A stretch of 64,000 nucleotides of DNA. Source: Pogonophryne albipinna (lineage: Eukaryota; Chordata; Actinopteri; Perciformes; Artedidraconidae). A model generated the notes under the pieces. The model ran no database searches. It saw nothing but the letters and a program-made list of their open reading frames with translations, and was not told the origin of the DNA. Positions 34,217-44,998 of the stretch are shown piece after piece (position 1 is the stretch's first letter; every line of letters begins with the position of its first letter). The translations under genes and the position numbers were made by a program. The DNA lies in the NCBI GenBank assembly GCA_028583405.1, contig CM053247.1:9988946-10052945 (forward strand), given 5' to 3'.

Positions 34217-34370
34217 TTAAAGAAAAATGAACTTGTCCACATTGCTTACCGAAAGGGCAGATCTGCTCGCACTAACAATGTCTCCTGCTGTGGAGAACAC
34301 CCTCTCTAGGGACAGCGGTAGCAGATACAGCCAGGTAGCGCTTTGCTAACATGGCAACATAAGGATATTT
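34217..34370 (-). pseudogene. hAT transposase C-terminal (hATC) remnant
   Basis: Minus strand, two frames: KYPYVAMLAKRYLAVSATAV, then after a one-base shift VFSTAGDIVSASRSALSVSN and VDKFIFL before a stop. This is the hATC dimerisation block (consensus SATS.P.ERVFS.AG.I....R..L....V..L.FL) at the end of hAT transposases. The shift removes the S/ER of the motif. The rest of the transposase is gone or unreadable. Placement inside a hAT with an 8-bp duplication fixes the identity. Confidence 0.85.
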
Positions 34371-35008
34371 GGCGTTTGTAATAGTTTGGCTCGGTCTGAA
34401 CTTTTTGCAAGTGGTGGAGGCTTAAATGCTCGTGGGAGTTGGGTTTGCACTTCAGTCTTTTTTCTTTTGGTACCGGTGATATTCACGTTCGGGTGATGCC
34501 TTTTCAAATTAGTGTGCAAGTTTTATGTATTGCCAGCCGCGTAACCAATTTTAGTTTAACAATGCTGACAAACAGCTTTGTTTTGGTCCACCTGTCTTTG
34601 TCCATCATCCTTGTACGTAACTGCAAAACCAAAATGTTCCCAAACCGGAGACTTCAATGATGCTGGAGGATTTTCGTGCTCAACTTTATCTGTTCGCCAT
34701 TTCGACAGTTCCTCAAATTACTGACTACATTTGAACGCATCCCTGTGACCAGCTCTCATAGTATGCCTCTCGTCCAATGAAATGACTTGGTCGCTCTATG
34801 ACGCGTTGAATGTGAGAAAATTACTCTGAATGCTGCGACGCAGCACCTGAGATTACTTCCAACAAGTTGTTCACGTTCTCAATTTTTTACGTTTAACGTT
34901 ATATTCGTTCGGTACACTTCGGTACACACGTGTACCGAACCGAATAGCCCGTACCGAATAATTTTGATATGGGTACGTATACCGGACAGGTACACCCCTA
35001 ACAAATAG

Positions 35009-35450
35009 AGTGCTTAAAGGATAATATGTCAGTCCAAACGGATGGATAGCATCACTAACACTAACTTTACCATGAACACATAACTTCAAATTCAACAGCA
35101 CTGATTGCAGTGCTAGACTTAGTTTTACCTTATTCGTGAGATAAGATAAGATGAGATATACTTTATTTGTTGACGGAAATTTGTTTTGTACTCCGTCCTG
35201 TGGTTCCACAAATGCAAAAAAAACATACATACATAGTACACGATAAAAGACTATAACATATTAACACATGACTTCAGTACATATAAACAGATTGCACATA
35301 CACGTATACATTGAAACATACTGACAATGGTGACCTGTTGTACAAACCCCATGACCAACATTGAACCGATACATTACATTTGATTGTTGAGAGGCTTGAT
35401 GGACACAAATGTAATTGGTCACTTTATTTTGTGTTAATCAAGACCATGCA
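35009..35450. other. Unique DNA plus LINE tail
   Basis: 35141-35300 is entered as a LINE tail. The remainder shows nothing. Confidence 0.5.
35141..35300 (-). mobile_element. LINE 3'-end fragment (AGATAAGATATACTTTATT type)
   Basis: GATAAGATAAGATGAGATAT ACTTTATT followed by a partly conserved segment is the complement of a teleost LINE 3' end with GATAA repeats. No coding sequence. The right boundary is approximate. A related piece lies at 50424-50620. Confidence 0.55.
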
Positions 35451-35452
35451 TA

Positions 35453-36197
35453 CCCAGGGGGCAAAACCCACTTTTTTAGGAAATCAGACATGGAATGTTG
35501 TAAAAGGTTGTCCACCAGAAATGATATCTAGGACCTTCAAGGATCACAACCTGGGTGGACAACCCGGTCAACTAGCTACTGGAAAGTTACAGTGTGGGTC
35601 CAAACAATGCAACCCCTGTATGAAAAAAAGTCAAATATTCTGGCTCGATCAGATGCCATCATTCTCTTTCTGATTGAATATCTCTGTGACAGTTCATAGT
35701 AAAGACAAACTGAGCCAACCTATTGAAAGAGCAGAAAATAAGCTTTCAGGTGATGCCTTGGTTAAGCCTGTTCTCAATAAGGCCACTAGATGGCTCTGTG
35801 CCTTTTTTGTCTCTCCAAAGCGAAATCCATTTCAAGCAATGCACTCGTGGTCCTCTGGATTGTTTGCTGTGTTCTAAATGGGTAAATATACTTAAACGAT
35901 TATTTCTATATAACATATTGAAGGGTTTACATTAATATACACAAGGTTTGCTGCCGATGCTAAGTTGAATTGTTTCAATGTTTACAGATTTTTCAGTTTA
36001 CAGACTGGAAAGCTAAAGGCAGCAAAATTCGAAATGGCCGCCGCTTTCTTTGCAAAACCCTTGAATTGAAGGTTTTATATGTTATAAGACAAGGAAAACT
36101 GAGTTAAACTTATCTGGAAGTTGACATTAAGTTCAACTTAATGTCAAATCAATACCCTTTTATTATTTGTGCAAATTAATGTATCCTATTTTGATCA
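35453..36197 (+). repeat. Left terminal inverted repeat (~745 bp)
   Basis: Complementary to 40311-41064 with few mismatches, for example AGGAAA near the outer end and a ~20-bp deletion near the inner end, after CAAATTAATG. It contains the frame 35380-35877 with one in-frame TGA (35671-35673), with CGSKQCNPCMKKS and FFVSPKRNPFQAMHSW. 36199-36265 repeats part of the arm (35926-35990) directly. Confidence 0.92.
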
Positions 36198-36784
36198 GGT
36201 TTACATTAATATACACAAGGTTTGCTGCCGATGCTAAGTTGAATTGATTCAATGTTTACAGATTTTCCAGCAAGTGAGAGGATTTTAAGCTAGCCAGCAC
36301 TGTTACTGTAAGCAAAAATTATTTAATAATTTGTAAATCAGTTGTACAGTATTATTCATTTAATCAATATATATATATTTATTATCATTTGATTAAGTGT
36401 TTCATGTGTGTAATCTTTTTGTTTGTGCAGTGCTGTATGGATGAATACCATGCCACCTTGACATTCACACTTTAAAACCTCTTGATCGCGATTGCCCCTG
36501 GTACCGGGGGCAGACGCAGCATCTTGTAAGAAACACCATCCCAGGGCTTGTTAATATTTAACAACCTATTAATGTGGCATACCCACTTAACGGGAAGAAA
36601 CTCAGCTAATAGAGGATAATAACCATTTTACCTAACGGAACACAATTCCAACACCAAGCGTCTAAATCAGCACTTAAAAAAAACATGCTAACGCTACATT
36701 AGCGTTACCTTAGCATCTGGCGTATCAACACCTTTGGGCATAGCCACTACCTACCACTTATTCAACCAGACACGTAGTAAATCA

Positions 36785-37950
36785 CTCATTATGATGAACA
36801 ACAGATTGGGGCTTGGGATCAGTTATGAACGTTATGCAGTTATGCAGCGTCAGCTGACAGCACAAAGTTAGAAGGTCATGCAGCAGGTTGAAACTGATGG
36901 TGTTTACATCCCAGAAACCATGATGAAAAACAGCGAGATCCCCCATGTGTTTGCCATGGACAATCTGGACTGGAAGAAGACACTGGAGGGTGGGAGTTTG
37001 AATGCCACCACTGCAATCATAATTGAAAACCAAAAGATTGTGCAGGTCCAGGAGGGTGCCAGACTCCCCACTTCTACCTCAGACAGAAAGAAGACTCTCT
37101 CAGTACCTGCTCCCATGTGTCACGTCTCCGCTAAAGACAGGCAGAGGTCCAGATCACTTGAGCATATTGAGAAGCTAGAGAGTCTGGATACTTCCTCAGA
37201 TGGCACAGCTGAAGACCTGTTACTTATGTGGCATCTAGCAAGAATGGCTACAACTTCAGAATTGCTGGATGCTCCTCCAGATGCAGAAGCAGGACTGCCT
37301 GGCTTTTCTGCCTTCTGTGCAGACCTCCACCCACACAGACCGGCCAGTATCATTGGCTATCTTCCTCTCATCCCAGCATCTCTAACTGATCCTGCTGTCC
37401 TGAAAGAAGAAATTAAATGGCTGATCAAGACATCACATGCACTGGGAGACAAGTATACCATTATCATTGGAGATCAGGCTACATATGAACTCGCAGTTGT
37501 CATCAAAGACAAGCACAGAGATGAGTTCTGCAATGTAGTCCTGCTGCTGGGAGGATTTCACCAAGCTCATAACTACATGAAGGCTGTTTGCAAGATCATC
37601 AGGGATGCAGGTGCAGAGGATATTCTTGTTGCAGCTGGTCTGTTTCAGGAAGGGACTGCCAAGAAGATGTTTGGTGAGAAGGCTGAGCACTACCAAACCA
37701 TGCATGCTCTCAGGATCCTCAGTGAGGCCATGTGGCGCTTGTACTGGCAAGCATTTGAGGCATGTGCAGCAGACAGAGAAACACAACACTGGCAGTCACA
37801 AGTAGAACATGTTGTGAAGATGTTGTTTGAGAAAGACACCACTGCTACTGAGAAGTTAGAGATCATCCAGATATCACGTCCACAGATATCAATCCTACAA
37901 GAACAGATGTTACTTTTCCAGGAATCTCTGCAGTTTTCTGGTGAATCTTT
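36785..37950 (+). pseudogene. Long-TIR transposon protein, N-terminal/middle part
   Basis: A readable frame from about 36790 (LGLGISYERYAVM) passes a TAG at 36866-36868 and continues as the 36878 frame. Visible family landmarks are HVFAMDNLDWKKTLEGGSLN, where relatives read AVDNIDHNPSATT, then KYTIIIGDQATYELAV, NVVLLLGGFHQAHNYMKAV, EDILVAAGLFQEGTAKKMFG and MHALRILSEAMWRLYWQAFE. Family function is unproven; it occurs with transposon ends here, so a transposase role is inferred. About 400 residues expected upstream are not found. Reading shifts phase near 37950. Not a host gene. Confidence 0.7.
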
Positions 37951-37956
37951 CTGGAG

Positions 37957-38787
37957 ATGTCAGACATTCTCCACAGGTTCATCTACTACCAGCGGGAAGG
38001 TTACTGGGCAGGACATTTCTGTGAATCAGCACGAATGCTACCTTACCACACTGCAGCAGGACACTACAAATATGAGCAGCAGTCTTTGCGTCTGTATTTG
38101 TCTGAGATGAAGAAACTGCCAGAGACAGCCCCTGAGGCACATGAAGCACTGATGGCAGGTGCATTTGTTGGAAGGAGAGCAGATGGCAACCACAATGGTG
38201 TCTCTCCTGACATGCTTCTGGAGCAGACATATAATGCAGATGCCAAGGAGGCAAGTGGTCTGGATGACATTACACTCAATCATGCTGCCAGGATGAAGTG
38301 GGTCTACACAAAACCACTCACTGCAGCTATCTCTGCAGAGCTCAAGTCTATGCTGCACCTCCATTCCTCCAGCCCCCACCATGAATCTGGTTGGAGTTGT
38401 GTCAACAGGGATGCAGAGATGGTAGTCAAGGTCATGGCAGCAGTAGAGACCAACCCATTCACTACAGCCACACCATCCCTGATCAATATATCTACTGGTG
38501 AGTGTGCAGATCCCACAGTCAAGGACAACCTGACAAGTGTGAAAGCAGATGGTTTGAAGGCGTTGTCAGAGTCACTGTCCAGTGACCAGAAGAAGACAAG
38601 TGTTGTAAAGCTAAACACCTTCCATACACAAAACAGGATGAAACCAAAGAAGTCTGGGAAAACCTCTTCACCTTGCAAGAGCAATGAAGTCACTGCCCTT
38701 CTGCGCATGACCCAAATCATTGCCAGTGGTGGAGAACTCAACATTGTTGACTTCCCCCAGCCCTCTTCCAGGAAGATGGCAAAATGA
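37957..38787 (+). pseudogene. Long-TIR transposon protein, central part
   Basis: Continues the preceding piece one phase over. It has SDILHRFIYYQREGYWAGHF, MLPYHTAAGHYKYEQQSLRL, EMKKLPETAPEAHEALMAGA and DGNHNGVSPDMLLEQTYNAD, which correspond in order to the conserved centre of the family (..ML.YF.A..H.NYARW...L..M..LP...PE....F..G.F..). Then comes a less conserved Ser/Thr/Lys-rich linker to a stop at 38785-38787. No catalytic motif of a classical DDE enzyme is recognised. The boundary with the next segment is another phase change. Confidence 0.7.
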
Positions 38788-38864
38788 GTACAGGGACCAA
38801 GGCGAGCCTTGTGAAGATCTTGAAAGAGAAAACCAAAGACACTGGTCTTTCCACAGAGGAGAAG

Positions 38865-39930
38865 GATTTGGAGTGATCGCTGAGCGATACAGGCACCTGC
38901 TGCTGAATGATGTGCCTCCTGGCACTGACATCATACACTTCTGTTGAGACAGATACAGTATAACCAGCCTCAAGTCAGCTGAGCAGGAACAGAGATATGC
39001 CAGATCCAAACCAGCGAAAGTGTATGAAGTCAGTGAGCAGTACACAGCTCTGGATCCAAAGGAGTTTTTTGCAGTGTCTGCTAACAAAGCAAACCTGCTG
39101 AGCCTCCTTTGTGAGAAGTGGTGTGAGGATGAACAACTGGAACCTGGTCTTGGCCCCACTCATCTCTACCTGGGTGGTGGATTCAAAGAAGAGACGAAGA
39201 GTGTGGTGCTCACAGCATGGTCTGTTATGGATGTTCCTGCTCTTGAATCAACACAGCATGAGGCTGACACTAGGATCTTCCTCCACATTCTCTACAGTGT
39301 CCAGAATGAGGGAGTTGACAGAGTTGTCGTATGTCAATGACACCTACATCATTACCAGATGCCTGTACTATGGTGCTACGCACCTCAGTGATCTAACAGA
39401 GCTGTGGGTGAGAACAGGCCAGAATGCATACCTGCCTATACATGAAATGGTTGTGGCACTGGGACCTTCACAGTGTTGTGCCATGCCCTTCATCCACAGT
39501 CTGAGTGGTAGAGATACCACTAGTTATCCATATTTCACTGGCAAGAGGGCATGGTTCAAGAGCAGCATGAGTCTGGACATACCTGCACTTGAAGAGTTTG
39601 GTGAGAACCCCGCCAATGCCATAACAGATTACCTCCTCAATCAGGCACGAGACCTCACCATAACTGTATATACATCCAAAGCTGATCACTTTGAGGGTTC
39701 TGATCTGGGCAAACTGAGAACATACAAGTTCCTGAACAACAAATTGTCGCTCCTAAAGCTACTACCCCCAACAGAGAATGCATTTTTGCTGCACCTGAAA
39801 AGAACGCACACATCACCAAGCCATAAATCCCCCCATGCACAGAATTGGGATGGTCTCTGGACAATGGATAGTTCCAGTACCATCTACAAAGCCAGCTTGG
39901 CCTGTGTCGATGAATAAGACAATCTCATTT
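38865..39930 (+). pseudogene. Long-TIR transposon protein, nuclease-like C-terminal part
   Basis: The frame reads VIAERYRHLLLNDVPPGTDI, a TGA (38945-38947), then the 39020 frame with LDPKEFFAVSANKANLLSLL, THLYLGGGFKEETKSVVLTA and ESTQHEADTRIFLHILYSVQ. After a shift near 39335 it reads NDTYIITRCLYY, LGPSQCCAMPFIHSLSGRDT, TSYPYFTGKRAWF and a tail to 39917. Relatives have EADT, (E/S)DTDV and (S/T)GCDTTS at these places. Spaced acidic residues of this kind recall XPG/FEN-PIN nucleases. Here the middle motif is NDTY, losing one Asp. The usual Cys-rich C-terminal knot is decayed. Confidence 0.7.
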
Positions 39931-40310
39931 GGCTGTCAGAATAAGGCAGTTCCATGCTACATAGGGTGCCGTTACCAAGGACTGATGCACCAAATGCAGA
40001 AGGATACACACTGCCACACTTGAGAGCAGTGACAGCAGCTGTGACTCAGAAAATGAATAGAAAGCAAAAAGCTTTCTGGGACACTACCATGAATACCACC
40101 ATGTGTACATTGAAAACATTTGTACTGTATATTCAGTGTAGGTTACTTTTTTCCCTTTTCTTCTTAAAAAATTCACATTTTTCTAGTTCTGGGCCATGTG
40201 AATGATTATTTTGTGTTCAACTTCTGATCATATCTGTTGATTTTTCGTTAATAACTAAGAAGAGAGTATGTGAAATAAATGTTTTGCCACCAGGAATTTT
40301 GTTTATTTCA

Positions 40311-41064
40311 TGATCAAAATAGGATATTTTTCACAAAAACAAAGACATTAATTTGCACAAATAATAAAAGGGTATTGATTTGACATTAAGTTGAACTTAA
40401 TGTCAACTTCCAGATAAGTTTAACTCAGTTTTCCTTGTCTTATAACATATAAAACCTTCAATTAAAGGGTTTTGCAAAGAAAGTGGCGGCCATTTTGAAT
40501 TCTGCTGCCTTTAGCTTTCCAGTCTGTAAACTGAAAAATCTGTAAACATTGAAACAATTCAACTTAGCATCGGCAGCAAACCTTGTGTATATTAATGTAA
40601 ACCCTTCAATATGTTATATAGAAATAATCTTTTAAGTATATTTACCCATTTTGAACACAGCAAACAATCCAGAGGACCACGAGTGCATTGCTTGAAATGG
40701 ATTTCGCTTTGGAGAGACAAAAAAGGCACAGAGCCATCTAGTGGCCTTATTGAGAACAGGCTTAACCAAGGCATCACCTGAAAGCTTATTTTCTGCTCTT
40801 TCAATAGGTTGGCTCAGTTTGTCTTTACTATGAACTGTCACAGAGATATTCAATCAGAAAGAGAATGATGGCATCTGATCGAGCCAGCATATTTGACTTT
40901 TTTTCATACAGGGGTTGCATTGTTTGGACCCACACTGTAGCTTTCCAGTAGCTAGTTGACCGGGTTGTCCACCCAGGTTGTGATCCTTGAAGGTCTTAGA
41001 TATCATTTCTGGTGGACAACCTTTTACAACATTCCATGTCTGTAAAATGACTTTGCCCCCTGGG
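40311..41064 (-). repeat. Right terminal inverted repeat (~754 bp)
   Basis: Complement of 35453-36197. It keeps the short segment (40320-40350) missing from the left arm, so the right arm is the less damaged copy. The mirrored frame (41111 to 40632 on the minus strand) shares the single stop with the left arm. Confidence 0.92.
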
Positions 41065-41066
41065 TA

Positions 41067-43829
41067 TATACAGTTATAATCATTTTTACTCATGTGTGAT
41101 TTTAATAACAAATGTAGTGATTACAAATGATCCAGCAAGATTAATTAAACCAAGCTCAATACACAATGCCTGCTTAGTTTTGGCTTTACTTTAACTGTAA
41201 TACATAATATTGGAGTAAGGAGATACCTTAAAAACCCAAAGTTTTCATTTTTGATGCCAAATGAGTGTTTGTAACGGTTTAGCGTGCTTTGGTGAACCCG
41301 TAATCTCCTAGCAGTATAGGTGAGAGCTGGAGCTCTTGGTGAAGTGGGTGGGATCAGACATATTTTGTTGTGCCTGTCTAATGATGGACTGCTTATAGAT
41401 GTTTTGGAGAGATGGATGTTTTTAACCCCCATCATTTGAATAGCAGTCTGTACCTACCAGGCGAGTGATCTTTAAACATGAATCTCTAACACAGCATAAA
41501 CCTCTGCTTAACTCCGATGGCCCTAAGTCGAAGCAAAACATATATATCCGCTGTTGACTATTAACATGGACCCTCCAGCTTAGTGCACTATCATGTGAAC
41601 TCCCAGGTATTTACAGGAGCTGACCTGTGTTGTGATGGGTAGTTTATGGAGAACTACCAGCCTTTGTGCACTTTGTGAATAAATAGATGACCTTTATAAT
41701 TCCCGACAACTTCCATTGTCTCATTTAGCCACTTAATGGCAACAGCCTTAACCGTGATATCTTTATAATACACAAAGAAAGAAACACACGTTAAAATATA
41801 TTATAGAACTTATTTCAGGCACCTAAGTAAAAAAAAACATTTAAATTTGAGACAGACAAATTGACTATTTGTGTTAAGAAATACAATTTAATTTTGTATT
41901 GGCCAAAGAATTCACATTCCTGTTGCATTTCCAAATCCCATTTTCAAGAGGGAACTAGTAAAATCATGTACATGTATCTCTGATTGAGGAATGTTCATGC
42001 CAAAACATTTATTCAAAAGGATCATTGTTAATGTATTTGATTTGTTTTTCAATCAATCCGTTTTGCTATAATATGCACTTGCAACAATGTGGCGTGATTA
42101 CATTTGCTGTAATGTCAAGGTAACTCAAAACACTTGTATTTAAATATGGTGAGAGAGTCTGACTTTAAGAACCAAACAGAATGTGTTTCATTTTTAACAA
42201 TAACAATATGTAATGGAGGATAAAATATCAATGATTATATGACTCCAGATCTCATACTTGATCAAATGAAATAACATAATACAGAGATATATAGTTTTGT
42301 GCAATACATGACAACTGTCAGACAAGACAAATCATGATACCAATGGTTGCTCTTTTGGTACTTTTTATCTGCACTTTCAGATCATAAACACTCTGCAGAG
42401 GAGCACTGCTTGTGTATAAATGAAGCTAGTTGAAGCTGAGCCTCTCCTTTTAGTCACAGCGACACACAATATGTCTAATGAGGCACCCGGATGAAGTAGT
42501 TTGTTGTCTCGTGTAACCAGATGGATGTAGGCTGTGATTAAAACCAATTAACTCTCCCCCAGATCTAAACAACTTTTCGGTCATTAATGCACATATTTTA
42601 CACCTCATTAGAGGCACGGTGATTGGAGGTAGGGGGGGAAAAGAGAAAGGAGACTCATTTGCATTTTAGATTCACAATATGCTTAGAATGGGAAACCAGG
42701 ATATGTATGCAGAGAGTAAGAAAGATGATGGGAACGGGTTTAAAACACTCCAGGCCACATCTGTGTGTGCTGAACGAGCTTCTGGAGGTGACACATGACT
42801 TCTTCTAATTAACTGTAAGATTTTGGGGGGGGGGTGATGGTGTAATGGCCGTGGCAATCATTTCCCCTCATCCCCCTCCCTGCGCTGAAATGTGCATCGT
42901 GGGGTGAAACGGGCAAGATGTTAACTAATTTTATTTTTAATCTTCCCTTTTGCCGCCGAGCGTGTCGTTCGGCTATCGCGTCTTCTGAAATTTCCTCGCC
43001 TCTTTCATGGAAACATATTGGGGCAGAATTCGCCAGCTGTCAGCCTCCTCTCCCTTCTGCTGCCATTATCCTCAGGCCCCACCCCACCTTATGGCCGGCC
43101 AGCCTGCCAGGAACGGGGCCTGTCCAAAATCAAAAGGTGGCTCTTTTCAATTCAGGCCGTCCCCAAACCCATAAGCCAACCCCCCACCCCCCACCCCGCA
43201 TCCTACACCCTCCACCCGTGCGTACAACGGTGACGCTTCACAAACACGCGATGCATGTTTCTTGCCACGATGCATATCATACACAAGGCATGGCTTTGGC
43301 TCTCCAACTCGTGATAGTGCCTCTCGTGTGACCATATGCCAACCCCTCCATCCCCTTCACCCACACCCACCCTACCCCCTCCCTTTCTACTACTATACCA
43401 CCCTTACCAACCTCATCCTCCCTCAATATTTTTTATGCACACAATCTATAGAAAAGGCTTTTCGCAATTGCAATACCCTTCCTTTTTACTCTCATTCACA
43501 CAAAATAAGGACTTTATTGTTTACTACAAAGTTGATTGCTGAATTGGGTTGAGTAAAAACAAGCTTTGTATAGACATAATATCATAATAAATCGATTAAA
43601 GAATTAAAAAAAAGTGAAAAACACATGGCAAAAAATATATACATATCAACACTGCATCTCCGTGCGTTACCTGATAATATAAAGATAAAATAAAAAGTAA
43701 AGATAAAACTTTAAAAATATTGTTTAGTTAATTAATGTAAACATAAATATAACCTTGGGAATGTTGCATAATAAAACAGCAATCCAGAAAAAACAAGACG
43801 AATGTGTACATACAATGCAATCCATATAA
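41067..43829. other. Unique DNA, no gene recognised
   Basis: Frames at 41145-41435, 42623-42808, 42918-43331 and 43262-43552 have no known domain. The 42880-43330 block is GC-rich. A G run lies at 42823-42833. Candidate regulatory DNA around 42440-42660 and 42930-43110 cannot be judged without alignment. Confidence 0.45.
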
Positions 43830-44235
43830 AACACACAATATATCTGCTCCCTGATCTCACGGAAAATTGTAAGTGGCTACTGCCTGAGATCGAATGCTGT
43901 GGTTTTATTAAATGTGCCAACTGCTAGGACTGTCTTAGGGAAGACAGCTTTTAGATGCGCAGCTCCTCTGTCTTGGAATAGTCTTCAAATTAAATGGAAA
44001 CTGAACAATCTGGTGCCACTAAATGTTTTTAAAGTTCGGTTGGATGCTGGTCAATCGGAAGCTATTGGTACCTGTTTATGTGGATAATTATGTAAATGAT
44101 GCTGTATGATGTCCTTTTGTTGTTCTGTTTATGTTTTTATGTTTCATGTGGAACTACTTGAGCAGGTCTCCCTTGAAAAAGAGATTAATGATCTCAATGG
44201 GATTTATCTGTATAAATAAAGGTTTGAAATGAAAA
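43830..44235 (+). mobile_element. LINE 3' end with reverse transcriptase C-terminal scrap
   Basis: The frame 43899-44087 reads NVPTARTVLGKTAFRCAAPL and SWNSLQIKWKLNNLVPLNVF, the C-terminal tail typical of fish LINE ORF2 (..R...GK.AF...AP..WN.L...LK...L..LN.FK..). It is followed by GGTCTCCCTTGAAAAAGAGA ..TCTCAATGGGATTT..AAATAAAGG, a well-known LINE 3' terminus. The element is strongly 5'-truncated. Its family differs from the LINEs at 11753 and 30041. Confidence 0.8.
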
Positions 44236-44532
44236 CAAGCAGTGTCACAAAGATACCCATAATTAATTCTGTGATCTACAGATCATTATAAATAACCTTT
44301 TCATGGGAGGAGCATTGCTCACTAGCCTTCAAAAACGTAAGAACTATTGCATTGCAACAACAATCACATTTACATTTTACATGGGAATCCAGAAGATTAT
44401 AGGCTGCTGTGTTTCTGCTCAGGCTCAAGATTATGTCTAACTGATTTATGGGAAGCATGGATCAATTCAATTTAATATTTTTCAATACTTTCATTTTCAA
44501 TAGTTTGAAGGTATTCATGTAGCACTTTTTTG
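44236..44532. other. Unique DNA, nothing seen
   Basis: No frame, TE terminus or RNA signal recognised. Confidence 0.5.
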
Positions 44533-44998
44533 TTAAAGGTGCCCTATGCTCATTTCAGGTTCATAATTGTATTCTGTGCCTCTCCTGTGACATGTTTACA
44601 TCCTTTAATGTTCAAAAAGGTCTTTATCTTTCTCAATCTGCCTGTGCTGCAGCACCTCTTTTCACCCTCTGTCTGAAACCTCTGTGATTGGTTAGCTGGC
44701 CAGCTCTGTTGTGATTGGTCAACCGCTCAGAGATGTCCCACCCCTTATCCTATCATGTACTGTTGGAGCGCTAGCCAATTGAATATGTTTGTTACAAAGT
44801 AATGTCACTATGTTACAGAAGTAAACAAAGGACTTCAATGGGGGCGTTTCAGGCAGGGGGGGAGTGTGTGGGAGAGAAACGCCCTCTGGATGGAGCTTTG
44901 GGATTTTAGCCTTTGCAGACCATTAACATGCACACAAACCTATACAACACACTACAGGAAAGGAAAAAAAAAACAAAGGCATAATAGGGCTCCTTTAA
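44533..44998 (+). mobile_element. TTAA-MITE family A, full-length reference copy
   Basis: TTAA at 44533-44536 and 44995-44998. Ends are AGGTGCCCTATGCTCATTTC and GGCATAATAGGGCTCCT. Conserved interior: TGTGCTGCAGCACCTCTTTT, GATTGGTTAGCTGGCCAGCT, AGATGTCCCACCCCTTATCC, TTTGCAGACCATTAACATGC. No coding capacity. The interior CCAAT/ATTGG words recur in most copies. Confidence 0.9.

Larger units (their letters stand above)
33752..35008. mobile_element. hAT element with decayed transposase
   Basis: The element 33760-35000 starts TAGGGGTGTAACGGTTCACA and ends GGACAGGTACACCCCTA. The flanks ACAAATAC (33752-33759) and ACAAATAG (35001-35008) form an 8-bp duplication with one mismatch. Subterminal TTCGGTACG words recur at both ends. 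It contains a 156-bp tandem duplication and a minus-strand transposase C terminus, and so is a deletion derivative of an autonomous hAT. Confidence 0.9.
35451..41066 (+). mobile_element. Long-TIR DNA transposon (Academ-like?) with broken transposase
   Basis: The element 35453-41064 (5612 bp) begins CCCAGGGGGCAAA and ends TTTGCCCCCTGGG, flanked by TA (or CATA/TATA if four bases are counted). The arms are about 750 bp and almost identical. Between them lies a plus-strand coding region of about 3.1 kb. It matches a protein family found in many animals (corals, molluscs, fish) that is usually left unannotated. The D-rich C-terminal third suggests an XPG/PIN-type nuclease, as in Academ transposases. 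I recall short 3-4 bp targets for Academ, compatible with CATA/TATA. The copy has stops and frameshifts and lacks the N-terminal part, but the arms' identity implies recent movement or gene conversion. Confidence 0.8.

Noticed and set aside
36480..36870. 5' exon of the long-TIR transposon protein
   Set aside because: Apart from a few residues just before 36866, no family motif can be read in any phase; the N-terminal part is absent or too decayed to claim.
37120..37789. Minus-strand frames within the long-TIR transposon
   Set aside because: Shadows of the plus-strand protein, which shows the conserved family motifs.
42918..43331. 137-codon plus-strand frame
   Set aside because: Low-complexity Pro/His-rich end and no known similarity; overlaps frames in other phases.
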